64,000 nt of DNA, from the NCBI RefSeq assembly GCF_900445255.1, contig NZ_UAPU01000005.1, positions 135,001 to 199,000 of the forward strand. Reading direction: 5' to 3'. Every line of letters begins with the position of its first letter. Positions within the stretch are counted from its first letter, which is position 1. Made by a program: the position numbers and the translations under genes. Shown in pieces: positions 63,458 to 64,000 of the stretch. Source of the stretch: Anaerobiospirillum thomasii. Lineage in GTDB: Bacteria; Pseudomonadota; Gammaproteobacteria; Enterobacterales; Succinivibrionaceae. Below the pieces are notes generated by a model. That model was not told the origin of the DNA. It saw nothing but the letters and a program-made list of their open reading frames with translations, and did no database searches.

Positions 63458-63485
63458 AGCGCCACCTTTAAGGTGGCGTTTTTTC
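63458..63485 (+). terminator. Terminator of the SLC13-type gene
   Basis: GC-rich hairpin CGCCACCTT / AAGGTGGCG followed by TTTTTTCT, 23 bases behind the stop codon. Confidence 0.9.
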
Positions 63486-63590
63486 TGCATTTGTATACAT
63501 ATGTATATATTTAAAATCAAAGTTTTATTAAAACTGTGTGGCAGTGCATATTTGCCTTACTGTGTCTTTTAAACTTAACTAAGGCTTTGT

Positions 63591-63596
63591 TATAAT
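63591..63596 (+). promoter_or_regulatory. Possible -10 box of the SHMT-like gene
   Basis: TATAAT 35 bases before the start codon. The -35 region is weak, so this is a candidate only. Confidence 0.35.
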
Positions 63597-63631
63597 GAAA
63601 AAAGTTAGTTTATTTGATAGGGAGAAATGCT

Positions 63632-64000
63632 ATGAATCCGCTCAATGTCATAAGAGGTTTTGATCCTGACTTATATACTTATTTTGAAAACGAGCTGGAG
63701 CATCAGCGCCTGTCTTTATCATTTATCCCGGATGAGAACAGCACCTCACCTTTGTGTGCGGCCATTATGGGTAGTGTGCTTGTCAACTCAAGCCGCAATA
63801 TTTCCGCCTCTCGTCTTGTAGGACTTGAGTCTTTGACAGCCAACCGTCTGTGCAATCTTTTTGGTGCCGAGCATGCCAATGTCAGAACCATTACCATTGA
63901 AGCAGCCTCACGTGTAGTCTTTCAGGCTTTAACCAAGCGTGGCGATGTGGTCATGTCACTTGATCTGCGCAAAAAAGAGCACTGCAATTCAGAGAACCTT
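63632..64000 (+). CDS. SHMT-like protein, N-terminal part (cut by window end)
   Basis: The first 123 residues align with serine hydroxymethyltransferase: DPDLYTYFENELEHQR, then a segment equal to IASENFTSP, then GSVLVN, then LFGAEHANV, and GDVVMSLDL. Key residues differ: IASEN reads IPDEN, and the YAEGYPGRRYYGG loop with its active-site Tyr and Glu reads SSRNISASRLVGLE. The PLP lysine lies outside the window. So this is a paralogue unlikely to do normal glycine-serine exchange, or a decaying copy. GGGAG precedes the start. Confidence 0.7.
   Translation, partial: MNPLNVIRGFDPDLYTYFENELEHQRLSLSFIPDENSTSPLCAAIMGSVLVNSSRNISASRLVGLESLTANRLCNLFGAEHANVRTITIEAASRVVFQALTKRGDVVMSLDLRKKEHCNSENL

Overview
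The window looks like chromosomal DNA of a low-GC, host-associated gammaproteobacterium, most likely a member of Succinivibrionaceae (Aeromonadales). This rests on classic gammaproteobacterial genes and neighbourhoods (fused rlmKL, uup, rnm, ydfG, yciO, trhP, rdgC; gyrA-serC-fadD-rnd; potGHI; mepM), on an AT-rich base composition, and on many AAA-ATPase/PD-(D/E)XK proteins. The family assignment is an inference from gene content; no database search was run.

Layout. 1-1620: end of an rRNA operon (23S 3' part, 5S, terminator). 1717-10102: an AT-rich accessory island directly behind the rRNA operon. It holds an AAA-ATPase/subtilase pair of the IetAS defence type, a complete ISAs1-family insertion sequence with target duplication, a broken transposase and a KAP-type NTPase with a DUF4268-like C-terminus. 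10455-16462: rlmKL-uup-rnm-ydfG. 16513-20792: yciO, trhP, rdgC and a SotB-like exporter on the minus strand. 21334-28337: gyrA-serC-fadD-rnd.

28401-42212 is a second accessory region. It has two tandem AAA/PD-(D/E)XK genes, a vSGLT-type sodium/galactose symporter with a GalR-like operator upstream, a complete IS1634-like element with a TTTAAA duplication, and an HNH endonuclease. It also has a three-gene transposon (zinc protein, DDE transposase, TniB/TnsC-like ATPase) with repeated end sites, which splits an AlkA-type DNA glycosylase gene in two.

42525-57558 returns to mainly housekeeping or membrane genes: a Rossmann protein, an NhaC-type antiporter, a SprA-like metalloprotease homologue, potGHI, three DUF805 paralogues, an iron-ADH homologue, a catalytically degenerate RocB/M20 homologue with a long disordered tail, and mepM. 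57921-61652 is a third accessory patch: a third AAA/PD-(D/E)XK paralogue, gene debris and a Fic-like protein without the catalytic His. The window closes with a small membrane protein, an SLC13-type symporter and the start of an SHMT-like gene that lacks canonical active-site residues.

The most interesting items are the three-gene transposon with seven copies of an end motif, the mosaic structure of the AAA/PD-(D/E)XK paralogues, the IetAS and KAP genes beside the rRNA operon, and a group of core genes with odd sequence: GyrA with Ala/Glu at the quinolone positions and an acidic insertion, RlmKL with a disordered tail, a dead M20 homologue and a degenerate SHMT homologue.
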